Origin: Deltaproteobacteria bacterium HGW-Deltaproteobacteria-8
GTDB taxonomy: Bacteria > Desulfobacterota > Desulfovibrionia > Desulfovibrionales > Desulfovibrionaceae
DNA length: 64,000 nucleotides
Reading direction: 5' to 3'
Assembly: GCA_002840405.1 (NCBI GenBank)
Contig: PHAR01000004.1
Location: forward strand, 453,970 to 517,969
Below are positions 8,070 through 17,046 of this stretch, piece after piece; the stretch's first letter is position 1; every line of letters begins with the position of its first letter. The translations under genes and the position numbers were made by a program. Under the pieces are notes generated by a model, which made no database searches, had not been told where the DNA came from, and saw only the letters and a list, made by a program, of their open reading frames with translations.

Positions 8070-9770
8070 ATGGGATCTCACATGCCCTCATTCCATCAGC
8101 TCATCGCGGACACATCTCACCACTGGGAAATCCTGGAGGACATGGCCGGACGGACGGAGTACTGCTCGCCGTCGTGCCTGGCGCTTACGGGGTTCGGCCC
8201 GGAGCACTTCCTGGGCCGCACCGACGTCCTGACGGGCCTGGCGCACTCCGCCAGCAGGGGCGAGCTGGACGAGTTCCTGACCGGGCTGCGCAACGGCCCG
8301 ACGAACATGTCCAAGAGCCTGGAGCTGCGCATCGTCACCGAAGACGGCCTGAGCCGCTGGGTGGTCTGCCACGCCCGGCGCGTCACCTCGTCTGACGGGC
8401 GGATGTTCCTGCGCGCCTCCCTGCGCGACATCAGCCGCCGCAAGGCCCTGGACATGGAACTCAAGTCCTCCCGCCTGCGGGACCCCGTCACCGGCCTGTA
8501 CAACCGCGCCTGGTGCATGGAGACCCTCCAGCGGCAGCTGAAAATACACGCCCCCGGGACCTACTTTTCTGTGACCGTGATGGACATCGACCGGCTGAAG
8601 AAGGTCAACGACACTCTCGGGCCGGCCTACGGCGACGAGATCATCCGCATGGCCGCCGAGCGCATCGCCGCCACCATGGCCCCACCGGACTCGGCCAGCC
8701 GCATCTCCGGCGACGGCTTCGCCCTGCTCTTCCCCGGCAAGTCCCCGCGCGAGGTCATCAAGCACATCAAGCGCATCCAGGCCCTCATGGCCGCGCCCTT
8801 CGACCTGCGCGGGCACGAGGTCACCATCACCGCCAGCGCGGGCATCGTGGTCAGCCCCATGCCAGGCGACAAGCCCGAGGACGTGCTGCGCAACGCCAAC
8901 ATCGCGCTCAGGCGGGCCAAGGCCAACACCCACCACCGCTACAAGGTCTTCCACTCGCGCATGTTCATCGAGAGCTCGCGGCAGATGGAGATCGAGATCG
9001 ACCTGGACGCGGGCCTGCGGAACGCCGAATTTTTCCTGGAATACCAGCCCATCGTCTGCCTGGAGACGAAGCGGCTCAAGAGCGTGGAGGCCCTGCTGCG
9101 CTGGAACCACCCGCGCCACGGCGTCATGCGGCCCGACGAGTTTTTGCCCGTGGCCGAGGCCACGGACTTCATCGTGCCTCTGGGCGAGTGGGTGCTGCGC
9201 CGGGCCTGCGCGGACATGGTGGCCCTCATGGCCGACCACCCGGAGTTGACCGACCTGTCCATGAGCGTGAACATCTCCGCCCGGCAGCTGGCCCAGCACA
9301 ACATCGCCGAGACCGTGGCCGAGGTGCTGCGCGAGACCGGCATGGAGCCCACGCGCCTGAAACTGGAGCTCACCGAGACCATGGCCATGGAAAACCCGGC
9401 GCTCACTGCCCAGCGCCTGCACACCATCAAGGCCCTGGGCGTCAAGATCAGCATCGACGACTTCGGCACCGGCTACTCGTCCCTGTCCTCCCTGCAGAAC
9501 TTCCCCATCGACACCATCAAGGTGGACAAGAGCTTTGTGGGCAAGATGGACACAAGCGCCGAGCAGCGCAAGATCGTGCGTTCGGTGATCTCCCTGGCCC
9601 ACAGCCTGGACCTGGACGTGGTGGCCGAGGGCATCGAGATGCGCGAGCAGTGGTCCATGCTCAAGGTGCTGGACTGCCAGAGCGGTCAGGGCTTCCTGTT
9701 CTCGCACCCGGTGGACATGGCCAAGCTGCGCACGTTCATCTGCAAGGCCAGCCCGCAGGTCAAACAGTAG
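8070..9770 (+). CDS. PAS-GGDEF-EAL protein, probable c-di-GMP phosphodiesterase
   Basis: A 566-residue cytoplasmic signalling protein with no membrane segment. Residues about 10-125 are a PAS-type sensor (EYCSPSCLALTGF, then a PAC-like region ending LRDISRRKALD). Residues 135-295 are a GGDEF domain whose active site is degenerate (SGDGF at 213-217), so cyclase activity is unlikely. Residues 305-560 are an EAL domain with catalytic motifs intact: EALLRW at 340, LELTET, DDFGTGYS at 463-470, K in VDKSF and VAEGIE. Phosphodiesterase activity, perhaps tuned by GTP at the degenerate GGDEF, is the best call. The start may be the ATG at 8070 or the one at 8082, which has GGGA upstream. Its 3' end overlaps by 11 bp with the convergent cyclase gene. 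Confidence 0.9.
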   Translation: MGSHMPSFHQLIADTSHHWEILEDMAGRTEYCSPSCLALTGFGPEHFLGRTDVLTGLAHSASRGELDEFLTGLRNGPTNMSKSLELRIVTEDGLSRWVVCHARRVTSSDGRMFLRASLRDISRRKALDMELKSSRLRDPVTGLYNRAWCMETLQRQLKIHAPGTYFSVTVMDIDRLKKVNDTLGPAYGDEIIRMAAERIAATMAPPDSASRISGDGFALLFPGKSPREVIKHIKRIQALMAAPFDLRGHEVTITASAGIVVSPMPGDKPEDVLRNANIALRRAKANTHHRYKVFHSRMFIESSRQMEIEIDLDAGLRNAEFFLEYQPIVCLETKRLKSVEALLRWNHPRHGVMRPDEFLPVAEATDFIVPLGEWVLRRACADMVALMADHPELTDLSMSVNISARQLAQHNIAETVAEVLRETGMEPTRLKLELTETMAMENPALTAQRLHTIKALGVKISIDDFGTGYSSLSSLQNFPIDTIKVDKSFVGKMDTSAEQRKIVRSVISLAHSLDLDVVAEGIEMREQWSMLKVLDCQSGQGFLFSHPVDMAKLRTFICKASPQVKQ

Positions 9771-11754
9771 AGATCACTCCAGCAGCAGGAAGCGTTCCGG
9801 CCATGCGGAAGGCGTTGCCTCCGGCTCGCTTGGCCGCATACATGGCCGCGTCGGCCCGGCCGAGCAGACTGTCCTGGTCCTGGCCATGCTCCGGGTAGCA
9901 GGCCAGCCCCACCGAAGCGCCCAGGAACATCTTCCCGTCCGCCACCTTCGGATCAAACAACGCCGCCAGCACCTTCTCGGCCACGGCCTCGGCATCCTTG
10001 GCTCCGGCCAGGTCCGGCAACACGATGACGAACTCGTCGCCGCCCAGACGGGCCACGGTGTCGGACTCGCGCACGCAGGCCTTGAGCCGGAGCGTGGTCT
10101 CCATGAGCACCCTGTCGCCGTGGGCGTGGCCGTAGGTGTCGTTCAGGGACTTGAAGTGGTCCAGGTCCACGAACAGGAGGCCCACGCCGATGTTGTTGCG
10201 CCGGGCGCGGCGCAGGGCCTGCTTCAGGCGGTCCACGAAGAGCTGGCGGTTGGGCAGGCCGGTGAGCGAGTCGTGCAGGGCCATGTGCCGCACGCGCTCC
10301 TCGCTGACCTTGAGCGCGCTGACGTCCTGGGCGTTTATGACCACGTGGCCGCCGGGCATGCGCGAGACCTTCATGCGGCACCAGCACTGTCCGCCATCGC
10401 GGTGCAGGAAGGGGAACACGCGCTCCGGCGGGTCCTCCTGCGTCATGTCGCTCATGAGGTTGACCACAAAGGACTGGCGGTCCTCCTCGGTGGCGAAGAT
10501 GCGGTCGGCCAGGACCGCCAGGGAGGGCACCTCGCGCACGGAGTAGCCGAACAGGCGCTGCATGCCGGGGTTGTCGTAGATGAGCGTGCCGTTCTTGTCG
10601 GCCAAGGCGATGCCGTCAAAGGAGCTCTGCAGGATGGCCCCGCGCTCGCGGCCCTCCATCTCCAGGCGCGAGTAAAGGTCGGCGAGGTCGCCGGTCATGA
10701 CGTTGAAAGCCTTGGCCAGGTTGCCCAGCTCGTCCCCGGTCATGACCTGCGCGCGCACGGACAGGTCGCCCCCGGCCACGGCCATGGCGGCCCTGGTCAC
10801 GGCCAGGATGGGCCGCGCCACGCGCCGGGAGAACACGAACACCCCCAGGCCCAGGCAGGCGGCCATGGCCAGCCCCACCAGCACGGTGACCAGGGCCAGC
10901 TGCCGGGCCGAGGCAAAGGCCTCAGCCTGGGACATCTCGGCCAAGAGCGCCATCTGGTAGGAGCCCAGCCAGCGGTACACCCCCACCACAGGCACCCCGG
11001 CGTCATTGAGGTACAGCCCCTGCCCGCTGCCCCCGGCCAGGGCGCGCTGGATGCCCTCAGTGTGGGCCTGGCGGCCCATGCCCAGGAGGCCCTTGCGGCC
11101 CGAGGCCACCAGGACGTTGGAGGAATCCACCAGATAGGTCTCCCCGGTCTCGCCCAGACCCGCCCGGGAGCGGATGATCTGGTCGATGCGCTCCAGCCCC
11201 AGGTGCACGGCCAGCACGGCCAGCAACTGGCCGGACTCGTCCTTCACGGGCATGCTCACCGTCAGGATGGGCCGCAGGGATTCCGGCGAGAGGTAGACGC
11301 TCTGCACCGTCGGCTCCTGCCGGCCCTGGGTGTAGAAATTGTACCTGGCCCGGTAGCCGCCGATGTTGGACAACTCCGTGGAGAGCAGCACGCGGCCGCC
11401 CGTGGGGGCCAGCACCAGGATCTCGCGCACATCCGGCTGGGCGGCCATGTAGTCGCGAAAATGAGCAAGCAGGCGCTGCGCTGCACGCTGGTCCAGCCCA
11501 TGGCCGGTGGAGAACTGGGAGGCAGTCGAGGCGCCAACGAACTGCAGGTCCCGCAGGCGCTCCTCCACCCACAGGGCCAGGTCCGTCTCCTTCTGGCGAC
11601 TGGCGGAGTCAAGACGGGCGAACGCCGCCTGGCGCAGGAAGGCCCGCCCTGTCAGGTAGCTGGCCGCACCCATGCAAGCCACGCCCAGGAGCGCAAACAC
11701 CAGAGAGGTGCTCACCAGCCGGGCCACCAGGCTTTTCCGGATGAGGTTGTTCAT
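9760..11754 (-). CDS. Membrane Cache-HAMP-PAS-GGDEF diguanylate cyclase
   Basis: A 664-residue sensor that would make c-di-GMP from 2 GTP. Order: TM1 (about 14-36); extracytoplasmic double-Cache-like domain (about 40-280, with YNFYTQGRQEPTV and GETYLVDSSNVLVASG); TM2 (about 286-308); HAMP (309-362); PAS (about 370-480); GGDEF (485-655). The active-site motif GGDEF is intact at 571-575. An RESD inhibitory site sits five residues upstream (562-565), so product inhibition is expected. The start is the ATG at 11754; the longer reading adds an Arg-rich tail. It lies 20 bp downstream of two binding-protein genes, suggesting that these lipoproteins feed ligand information to the cyclase. The last 11 bp overlap the convergent GGDEF-EAL gene. 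Confidence 0.92.
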   Translation of the reverse strand: MNNLIRKSLVARLVSTSLVFALLGVACMGAASYLTGRAFLRQAAFARLDSASRQKETDLALWVEERLRDLQFVGASTASQFSTGHGLDQRAAQRLLAHFRDYMAAQPDVREILVLAPTGGRVLLSTELSNIGGYRARYNFYTQGRQEPTVQSVYLSPESLRPILTVSMPVKDESGQLLAVLAVHLGLERIDQIIRSRAGLGETGETYLVDSSNVLVASGRKGLLGMGRQAHTEGIQRALAGGSGQGLYLNDAGVPVVGVYRWLGSYQMALLAEMSQAEAFASARQLALVTVLVGLAMAACLGLGVFVFSRRVARPILAVTRAAMAVAGGDLSVRAQVMTGDELGNLAKAFNVMTGDLADLYSRLEMEGRERGAILQSSFDGIALADKNGTLIYDNPGMQRLFGYSVREVPSLAVLADRIFATEEDRQSFVVNLMSDMTQEDPPERVFPFLHRDGGQCWCRMKVSRMPGGHVVINAQDVSALKVSEERVRHMALHDSLTGLPNRQLFVDRLKQALRRARRNNIGVGLLFVDLDHFKSLNDTYGHAHGDRVLMETTLRLKACVRESDTVARLGGDEFVIVLPDLAGAKDAEAVAEKVLAALFDPKVADGKMFLGASVGLACYPEHGQDQDSLLGRADAAMYAAKRAGGNAFRMAGTLPAAGVISTV

Positions 11755-11773
11755 GCGCGCCGGCTCTCGCAGT

Positions 11774-12961
11774 TCATGGCGCCGCCTTCGAGGTCTTGCG
11801 GCTGTGGACCTGCCCGCCCTCGATGGCCAGGACATGGGCGCCGCGCACTGCGTCGCCCCCCTGCTCGAAAGACAACCGTCCGGTCAGCCCCTCGTACCCG
11901 CGCAGCGAGGCGATGCCTTCGCGCAGCAACACCGGGTCAACGCTGCCCGCCGCCTTGGCTCCAGCCAGGACCACCCCCAGGGCGTCCAGGGTCAGGGCCG
12001 CGTTCTTGTCCAGCGGCGCACCCAGCTCCCGCTGGTACCGCTCCACCTCCTGGCGGGCCGGGCCGGCCATGGACTCCAGTGCATAGTCCGAGCTGAAGAA
12101 CGAGCCCTCGGCCTGGGGCAGCGCCTGGATGCTCTGGTCCAGAGCCCAGGCGTCTCCGCCCAGAAACACCCCGGTAAAGCCTGCGGCCCTGGCCTGGATG
12201 ATCTGGCGGCTCAGGTCCGCCGGGAAATTGGGCAAAAACAGGGCCTGGGCGCCGGAGGCCCGGATGCGCGCGAGCTGGGCCGCGAAGTCTGACGCCCCGG
12301 TGGCGTAGATTTCCCGAGCCGTCACCTGCCCGCCCAGGCCGGTGAAGGACTCGCTGAACAGAAGCGCCAGCCCCCTGGGATAGGCGTCGGCCTCGTCGTA
12401 GAGCACCGCCGCCCGGCGCAGGCTCAGGTCCTCGCGAGCGAACTGGGCCATGATCCGGCCCTGCACCGTGTCCACCAGGCAAACCCGGAAGACATATCGG
12501 CGGCCCTTGGTCAGCGGCGGGCTGCTGGCCGAGGGGCTGACCAGGGGGATCCGGGCGCTCTCGGCCACGTCGGCCACGGGCAGGGCGTCGCGGCTGAAAT
12601 ACGGCCCCACCAGGGCCGACACCCGCTTCTGGTGGATGAGCCGCGCGGCGGCGGTCATGATGCCCTCCACCTGGCCGCCGGTGTCCTCCAGCAGCAACCG
12701 GACCTTGACCCGCCTGCCGCCAAGGTCCAGGCCGCCCTCGGCGTTGACGCGCGCAACGGATAGCTCCGCCGCGCGCCGGGAGATGTCCAGGGAGGGGCTG
12801 CAGGAAACCGGCACCAGAAACCCGATGCGGAGATCCTCCTCCGGGGCTTCCGCCCTGGAGCAGGCGGCCAGCGACGCCAATAATGCCCATGACGCCAACG
12901 CACACAACACCGCCAGCGAGAACAACGCCCCGCGCACGTGTGCTCTTCTGCGACCCGTCAC
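11774..12961 (-). CDS. Periplasmic-binding lipoprotein, branched-chain amino acid type (first copy)
   Basis: A 395-residue type I periplasmic-binding fold protein of the LivJ/Peripla_BP_6 family. The signal peptide ends in a lipobox (LLASLAAC), so it should be a membrane-anchored lipoprotein. The fold shows RIGFLVPVS, the AAELSVARVNAEGGLDLGG opening helix, VSALVGPYFSRDALPVADVAESARIPLVSPSAS and AAVLYDEADAYPRG. The start is a GTG overlapping the stop of the upstream paralogue (GTGA). No ABC permease or ATPase gene is nearby. With a diguanylate cyclase directly downstream, a sensory role is more likely than transport; this is inferred from the context. Confidence 0.85.
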   Translation of the reverse strand: MTGRRRAHVRGALFSLAVLCALASWALLASLAACSRAEAPEEDLRIGFLVPVSCSPSLDISRRAAELSVARVNAEGGLDLGGRRVKVRLLLEDTGGQVEGIMTAAARLIHQKRVSALVGPYFSRDALPVADVAESARIPLVSPSASSPPLTKGRRYVFRVCLVDTVQGRIMAQFAREDLSLRRAAVLYDEADAYPRGLALLFSESFTGLGGQVTAREIYATGASDFAAQLARIRASGAQALFLPNFPADLSRQIIQARAAGFTGVFLGGDAWALDQSIQALPQAEGSFFSSDYALESMAGPARQEVERYQRELGAPLDKNAALTLDALGVVLAGAKAAGSVDPVLLREGIASLRGYEGLTGRLSFEQGGDAVRGAHVLAIEGGQVHSRKTSKAAP

Positions 12962-14175
12962 CGCAGCCCCCCCCCAAGTTTTGGCCCAACACCCGGCGCA
13001 CGCCCTGGCACCGCACTGCGAAGGGTTCCGGCGAAGCGGATGCCCTTGTGGGTGATCTCCAGGATCTGGGCGTCACGCTCGGGCGTGCCCGAGACATAGC
13101 GCCCCAGGCCGGCAACGCCGGCATACTCCCTTGTCTCCATCAGGGCTGCGGCCAGGGCCTGGGGGTCCATGGACTGGGCCTGCCCGGCGGCGCGAAACAG
13201 GAGGCCAAAGGCGTCGTACACCAGAGCCGCCACAGAGCTTGGCTGGTGGCCGAAGGACGAAACATAGCGCTCCATGAACCCGCGCGAGGCCTCGGACTGA
13301 GGCCCCCCGGGATGCCAGGGCACGAGGAAGCGCGCGCCGACCATGCCGTCCAGATCCCGGGCCTGCAACAGGTCCCAGCCGTCCGGCCCCACCAGCAGGC
13401 CCTGGAAACCAAGGGCGCGCGCCTGGCGCACCAGCCGAGGGGCGGCAGTATGGTAGACCGGCAGGAACAAGACCTGGGGGCGCGTGAGCAGGAGCTGGCG
13501 CAACAGCGTTTTGCTGTCTTTTTCGGCCGCCAGGTACCCCGCCAGAGCCGGGCGCTGGCCGCCCTGAGCCGCGAAGGCCTGCTGGAAATCCGTGGCCAGG
13601 GTGCTGGAATAGACGATGGTCTGGTCGTAGAGCACCGCCGCGCGCGCCGCGCGCTGGCCACGGCACAGCCGCGCCAGAGCCTGGGCCTGGAAGGCATCGG
13701 AATAGGGTGTGCGGTAGACATAGTGTCGGCCGCTCGTGAGTTGCGGGGTGGTGGCGCCGGGGCTGATGAAGGGCGTGCGCAGCTCCTCAGCCAGGGCGGC
13801 CATGGGCAGCGCCTGGGACGAGGTGGCCCCGCCAATGATGGCGGCCGCGCCAGAGGCCAGGGCCCGGCGCATGGCGCGCAGGCCGTCCTCCACACCCGGC
13901 CCGTGGGTAATCACCTCCACCCTGAGGGCAGCCTGCCCCCGGGGCGTGGTGATGCCACCCTGACGGGCCACGTCGCGGCGCACCAGCTCGGCGGCGTTGC
14001 GGTACTCCACATCAAGGCCGGTGGCGTCGCCGCCCTCGGCCACCAGCAGCGCCACCAAGATCTCCTCCTGGGAGCTCTTGGGCACAGGGTCGCACGAGGC
14101 CAGGCAAAGCGCCGCAGCCAGGACCAGCATCATCAACCGCGCCACGGCGGCATGGGTGCATCCGCTCACTCGCAT
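12958..14175 (-). CDS. Periplasmic-binding lipoprotein, branched-chain amino acid type (second copy)
   Basis: A paralogue of the downstream gene with the same fold and about the same length (405 residues from the chosen start). The signal peptide ends in LCLASC, a good lipobox. Fold markers: EILVALLVAEGG, AAAIIGGATSSQALPMAALAEELRTPFISPGATTPQL, AAVLYDQTIVYSSTLATDFQQAF and QVLFLPVYHTAAPRLVRQARALGFQGLLVGPDGWD. The ATG at 14175 has GGAG 8 bp upstream, which favours it over the ORF start at 14208. It is first in a three-gene operon with its paralogue and a membrane diguanylate cyclase. Ligand unknown. Confidence 0.83.
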   Translation of the reverse strand: MRVSGCTHAAVARLMMLVLAAALCLASCDPVPKSSQEEILVALLVAEGGDATGLDVEYRNAAELVRRDVARQGGITTPRGQAALRVEVITHGPGVEDGLRAMRRALASGAAAIIGGATSSQALPMAALAEELRTPFISPGATTPQLTSGRHYVYRTPYSDAFQAQALARLCRGQRAARAAVLYDQTIVYSSTLATDFQQAFAAQGGQRPALAGYLAAEKDSKTLLRQLLLTRPQVLFLPVYHTAAPRLVRQARALGFQGLLVGPDGWDLLQARDLDGMVGARFLVPWHPGGPQSEASRGFMERYVSSFGHQPSSVAALVYDAFGLLFRAAGQAQSMDPQALAAALMETREYAGVAGLGRYVSGTPERDAQILEITHKGIRFAGTLRSAVPGRAPGVGPKLGGGLR

Positions 14176-14288
14176 CGGCCACTCCAAGGTCAAGGACGAT
14201 GAAAACAAATACCTTCGATGTCTAAGTAGTATGTAGGAACGTGGAGTTTGACAAGGAATGTCCGGGGGTCAGGCAAGAAAAAATGACA

Positions 14289-15821
14289 TTATGCGCGGCG
14301 GCGCAGGCGGCGGGCCAGGGCGTCGACGAGCATGCGCGCCTCGTCCAGGCCCAGGCCACGGGCAAGCAGGAAGTACAAAACGGCCCACGCCGGAATGAGC
14401 AGCAGCGAGACCACGCGCATGCCCGAGGTGCTCCAGGCCAGAAGCCCGATGACCAGACTGGGCGCGCCGCACTTGAGCCACGTGGACAGGGTCATGGGCC
14501 AGGACCCCAGGCGGCGGCGCAAAAGCCAGGACAGCAGACCCACGTTCAACGCGCTGGCCGCGCTGACCGCCAGGGCCAGACCCACGTGGGCCAGTTGCTG
14601 CATGAGCGCCCAGCCGAGCAGGATGTTCACCGCCACGCACAGGGTGGCCACCAGCACCGGGGTGCGCGTGTCCTCCAGGGCGTAGAAGGCCCCCACCAAT
14701 GGCCGCACCAGGGCGATGGCGGGCAGGCCCAGGCCGTAGGCCATGAGCGCCCCGGCCGTGGAGTGGATGGCATCCGGACCGAAGGCCCCGCGCCCGAACA
14801 GCAGCGCAATGAGCGGCGTGGCCAGGGCCAGCAGCCCGGCCATGGCCGGAAGGCTGATGGTCAGCGACAGGCGCAGGGACGAGCGGATCACGGACATGAA
14901 CTCGTCGGTCTTCCCCTCGGCGCTCAGGCGCGAGAGGCTGGGCAGGGCCGCCGTGCTCACGGCCAGGCCGAACACGCCCACCGGGAACTGCACCAGGCGG
15001 TCGGCGTAGTAGAGATACGAGATGCTGCCCACAGGCAGGAACGAGGCCAAAAGCGTGCCCAGCAGCAGGTTGATCTGGTACACGGCGCTGCCGAACACCG
15101 AGGGCAGCATGAGCCTGCCCATGCGCAGCACCGCCGGGTCGAACCAGCGCCACGGCCCGCGCCAGGAAAAGCCCATCCGCCGCAGGTAGGGCTGCTGGAA
15201 CAGCCACTGCCCCAGGCCCGAGGCCAGGACGCCCCAGGCCAGGGCATAGGCCACGTTGAGCTCGAAATGCCAGCCGATGAGCGCGAAGCTGATGAACCCG
15301 ATGTTCAGGATGCACGGGGCCATGGCCGGGGCGAAAAAGTGGTCCAGGGCGTTCAATATGCCCATGCACAGACCAACGGCGGAGATGAAGATGATGTACG
15401 GGAAGCAGATGCGCAAGAGGCTGGCCGTGGTGGCGAGCAGCTCCGGGTTGCGCTCGAAGCCCGGCGCGATGAGGGCCGTCAGCTCCGGGGCGAAATACAT
15501 GGCCAAAAGCGTGATGACCGTCAGGATGGCCACCAGCCAGGCCAGCACGGCCCGGGCCATCTCCCGGGCGCGCTCCTCGCCTTCCTCGGTCCGCACGCGC
15601 GAGAACGCCGGAATGAAGGCCAGGGTGAGCGAGCCCTCAGCAAACAGGCTGCGCAACAGATTCGGAATGCGGAAGGCCACGAAGAAGGCGTCCGCGAACA
15701 GGCCCGCGCCAAGGGTGAAGGCGGTGATGAGGTCGCGCACGAAACCCAGCACCCGTGAAATCAGGGTGGCCCCGCCAACAGTGGCGGCGCGGCGGGCGAT
15801 GTGGCGGGATTCGGCGTTCAT
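14289..15821 (-). CDS. murJ: Lipid II flippase MurJ
   Basis: An integral membrane MOP-superfamily flippase that moves lipid II to the periplasm for peptidoglycan synthesis. About 510 residues with about 14 hydrophobic segments. Family signatures: ATLISRVLGFVRDLITAF, GLFADAFFVAFRIPNLLRSLFAEGS with the conserved Arg residues, AFIPAFSRV, and GSISYLYYADRLVQFPVGVFG. The start is taken as the ATG of NAESRHIARRAA; an ATG eight codons upstream (15845) is possible and neither has a clear ribosome binding site. It is followed downstream on its own strand by the promoter region of the lipoprotein operon. Confidence 0.95.
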   Translation of the reverse strand: MNAESRHIARRAATVGGATLISRVLGFVRDLITAFTLGAGLFADAFFVAFRIPNLLRSLFAEGSLTLAFIPAFSRVRTEEGEERAREMARAVLAWLVAILTVITLLAMYFAPELTALIAPGFERNPELLATTASLLRICFPYIIFISAVGLCMGILNALDHFFAPAMAPCILNIGFISFALIGWHFELNVAYALAWGVLASGLGQWLFQQPYLRRMGFSWRGPWRWFDPAVLRMGRLMLPSVFGSAVYQINLLLGTLLASFLPVGSISYLYYADRLVQFPVGVFGLAVSTAALPSLSRLSAEGKTDEFMSVIRSSLRLSLTISLPAMAGLLALATPLIALLFGRGAFGPDAIHSTAGALMAYGLGLPAIALVRPLVGAFYALEDTRTPVLVATLCVAVNILLGWALMQQLAHVGLALAVSAASALNVGLLSWLLRRRLGSWPMTLSTWLKCGAPSLVIGLLAWSTSGMRVVSLLLIPAWAVLYFLLARGLGLDEARMLVDALARRLRRRA

Positions 15822-15847
15822 CTGCCGGGCATATAGCCCATGCATCG

Positions 15848-15996
15848 GGCGCTGTCATCAGCGCCGAGGCAGCCCCAGGGGTTCCACCCCTGGACCCCGC
15901 AAGGGGACGAGCCCCCTTGACCCCGTTCCCGCCGAAGCGGTGCGGCTTCGCCGCGCCGCTTCGGCGGATGCAGGTTCCAAGGGGCGTGCCCCTTGG
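15848..15996. repeat. Array of GC-rich hairpins (dispersed intergenic repeat)
   Basis: Four main perfect hairpins follow one another between gluQ and murJ: GGCGCTG/CAGCGCC (15848-15865), CCAGGGG/CCCCTGG (15875-15893), a nested 12-bp stem CCGCCGAAGCGG/CCGCTTCGGCGG (15929-15967), and CCAAGGGGC/GCCCCTTGG (15977-15996). None has a U-tract. The phrases about a gggg-ttccacccc arm and a cttgg-cggaggg arm look like the dispersed intergenic repeats of Desulfovibrio genomes (from memory). A similar short hairpin, CAGGGGGC/GCCCCCTG, occurs at 33652-33670. Confidence 0.7.
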
Positions 15997-16031
15997 CGGA
16001 GGGGGCCTGGGGGAGGCGGAGCCTACCCCAG
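15985..16031 (+). repeat. 47-bp perfect inverted repeat, left copy
   Basis: This stretch is the exact reverse complement of 17047-17093. It covers one hairpin arm, a purine-rich run and the last codons plus stop of gluQ, which ends inside the repeat. The two copies bracket the gluQ gene, so the pair could form a stem about 1 kb apart or allow inversion of the gene by recombination. Confidence 0.85.
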
Positions 16032-16997
16032 CCGCGCCAGCACAGCGGCGATGTCAACGGGCAGAAGCACAGGCTCGCGCGGCAGCCGCGCAAAGTCGAA
16101 GGCCGTGAGGAGCTCCTGCGGGGTTGCGGGACAAGGGGCGTCAAGAAGCCCGGCGCGCCAAGCCAGGTAACCGGTGATGGCCGCAGCCGAAACGCCAGCC
16201 TCGCGCAGCGCGGCCAGGGTCAGGGACTGGTGGCGCTTGGCCAGCCGCTCGCCGTCGGCATCCAGCACCAGAGGAAGGTGCGCATATTGCGGAACGGGCG
16301 CGCCAAGCAAGCGGTAGAGGTGGAGCTGGCGCGGGGTGCTGGTGAGGATGTCGTTGCCGCGCACCACCTGGGTCACGCCCAGGGCGATGTCGTCCAGGAC
16401 CACGGCCAGCTGGTAGGCGAACACCCCGTCGGAGCGGCGCAGGGCGAAATCGCCGCCGCAGTCGGCCAGGGTCATGGCCTGCGGCCCGGCCACGAGGTCA
16501 TGGAAGGACTCCGCCATGTCAGCGCAGCGCAGGCGCAGGGCGGGCCGTCGGCCCTGGCGCAGGAGCGCTCCGCGCTGTTCAAGGGTCAGATTCCGGCAGG
16601 TGCCGGGATAGGCGGGCGAGCCGTCGTCCACAAGGGGCGCATGGGGAGCGGAGGCAAGAGAGCGCAGCTCCTTGCGCGTGCAGAAGCAGGGGTAGACATG
16701 CCCGGCCTGCTCCAGGCGCGCCAGGGCCTCGGCGTAGGCGTCCAGCCGCGCGCTCTGCTCATGCGGCCCCTCGTCCCAGTCCAGGCCCAGCCAGCGCAGG
16801 TCGCGCAAAATCCCTTCAGCGAACTCCGGGCGCGAACGCTCGGGGTCGATGTCCTCCAGACGCAGGACCACCTCCCCTCCCGCAGCCCTGGAAGCCAGCC
16901 AGGCCAGCAAAAAGGCCCAGGCATTGCCCAGGTGCAGGTGCCCGGTGGGGCTGGGGGCCAGTCGGCCCCGGACAGGTTGTGAGGTATCTCTTTGCAT
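16023..16997 (-). CDS. gluQ: Glutamyl-Q tRNA(Asp) synthetase
   Basis: GluQ-RS attaches glutamate to the queuosine of tRNA(Asp). The 324-residue length fits the family: it is a GluRS catalytic core without the anticodon-binding domain. Visible: RLAPSPTGHLHLGNAW with the HxGN class I motif, LRLEDIDPERSRPE, the zinc-site cysteines CFC and the later YPGTC, and a KMSKS-equivalent AKRHQSL. The start ATG at 16997 has a weak upstream site. The last three codons and the stop lie in a 47-bp inverted repeat whose partner is just upstream of the gene, so the present C-terminus may have been set by insertion of that repeat. Confidence 0.93.
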   Translation of the reverse strand: MQRDTSQPVRGRLAPSPTGHLHLGNAWAFLLAWLASRAAGGEVVLRLEDIDPERSRPEFAEGILRDLRWLGLDWDEGPHEQSARLDAYAEALARLEQAGHVYPCFCTRKELRSLASAPHAPLVDDGSPAYPGTCRNLTLEQRGALLRQGRRPALRLRCADMAESFHDLVAGPQAMTLADCGGDFALRRSDGVFAYQLAVVLDDIALGVTQVVRGNDILTSTPRQLHLYRLLGAPVPQYAHLPLVLDADGERLAKRHQSLTLAALREAGVSAAAITGYLAWRAGLLDAPCPATPQELLTAFDFARLPREPVLLPVDIAAVLARLG

Positions 16998-17046
16998 CCG
17001 CCTCCGGCACCATCATCCGGCCCGAAAGTCAAGGGCCAGTGCATTT

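Noticed and set aside
14226..14254. Minus-strand promoter for the lipoprotein operon (TTGTCA-17-TACTAC)
   Set aside because: The -10 matches only three of six positions; too weak to list.
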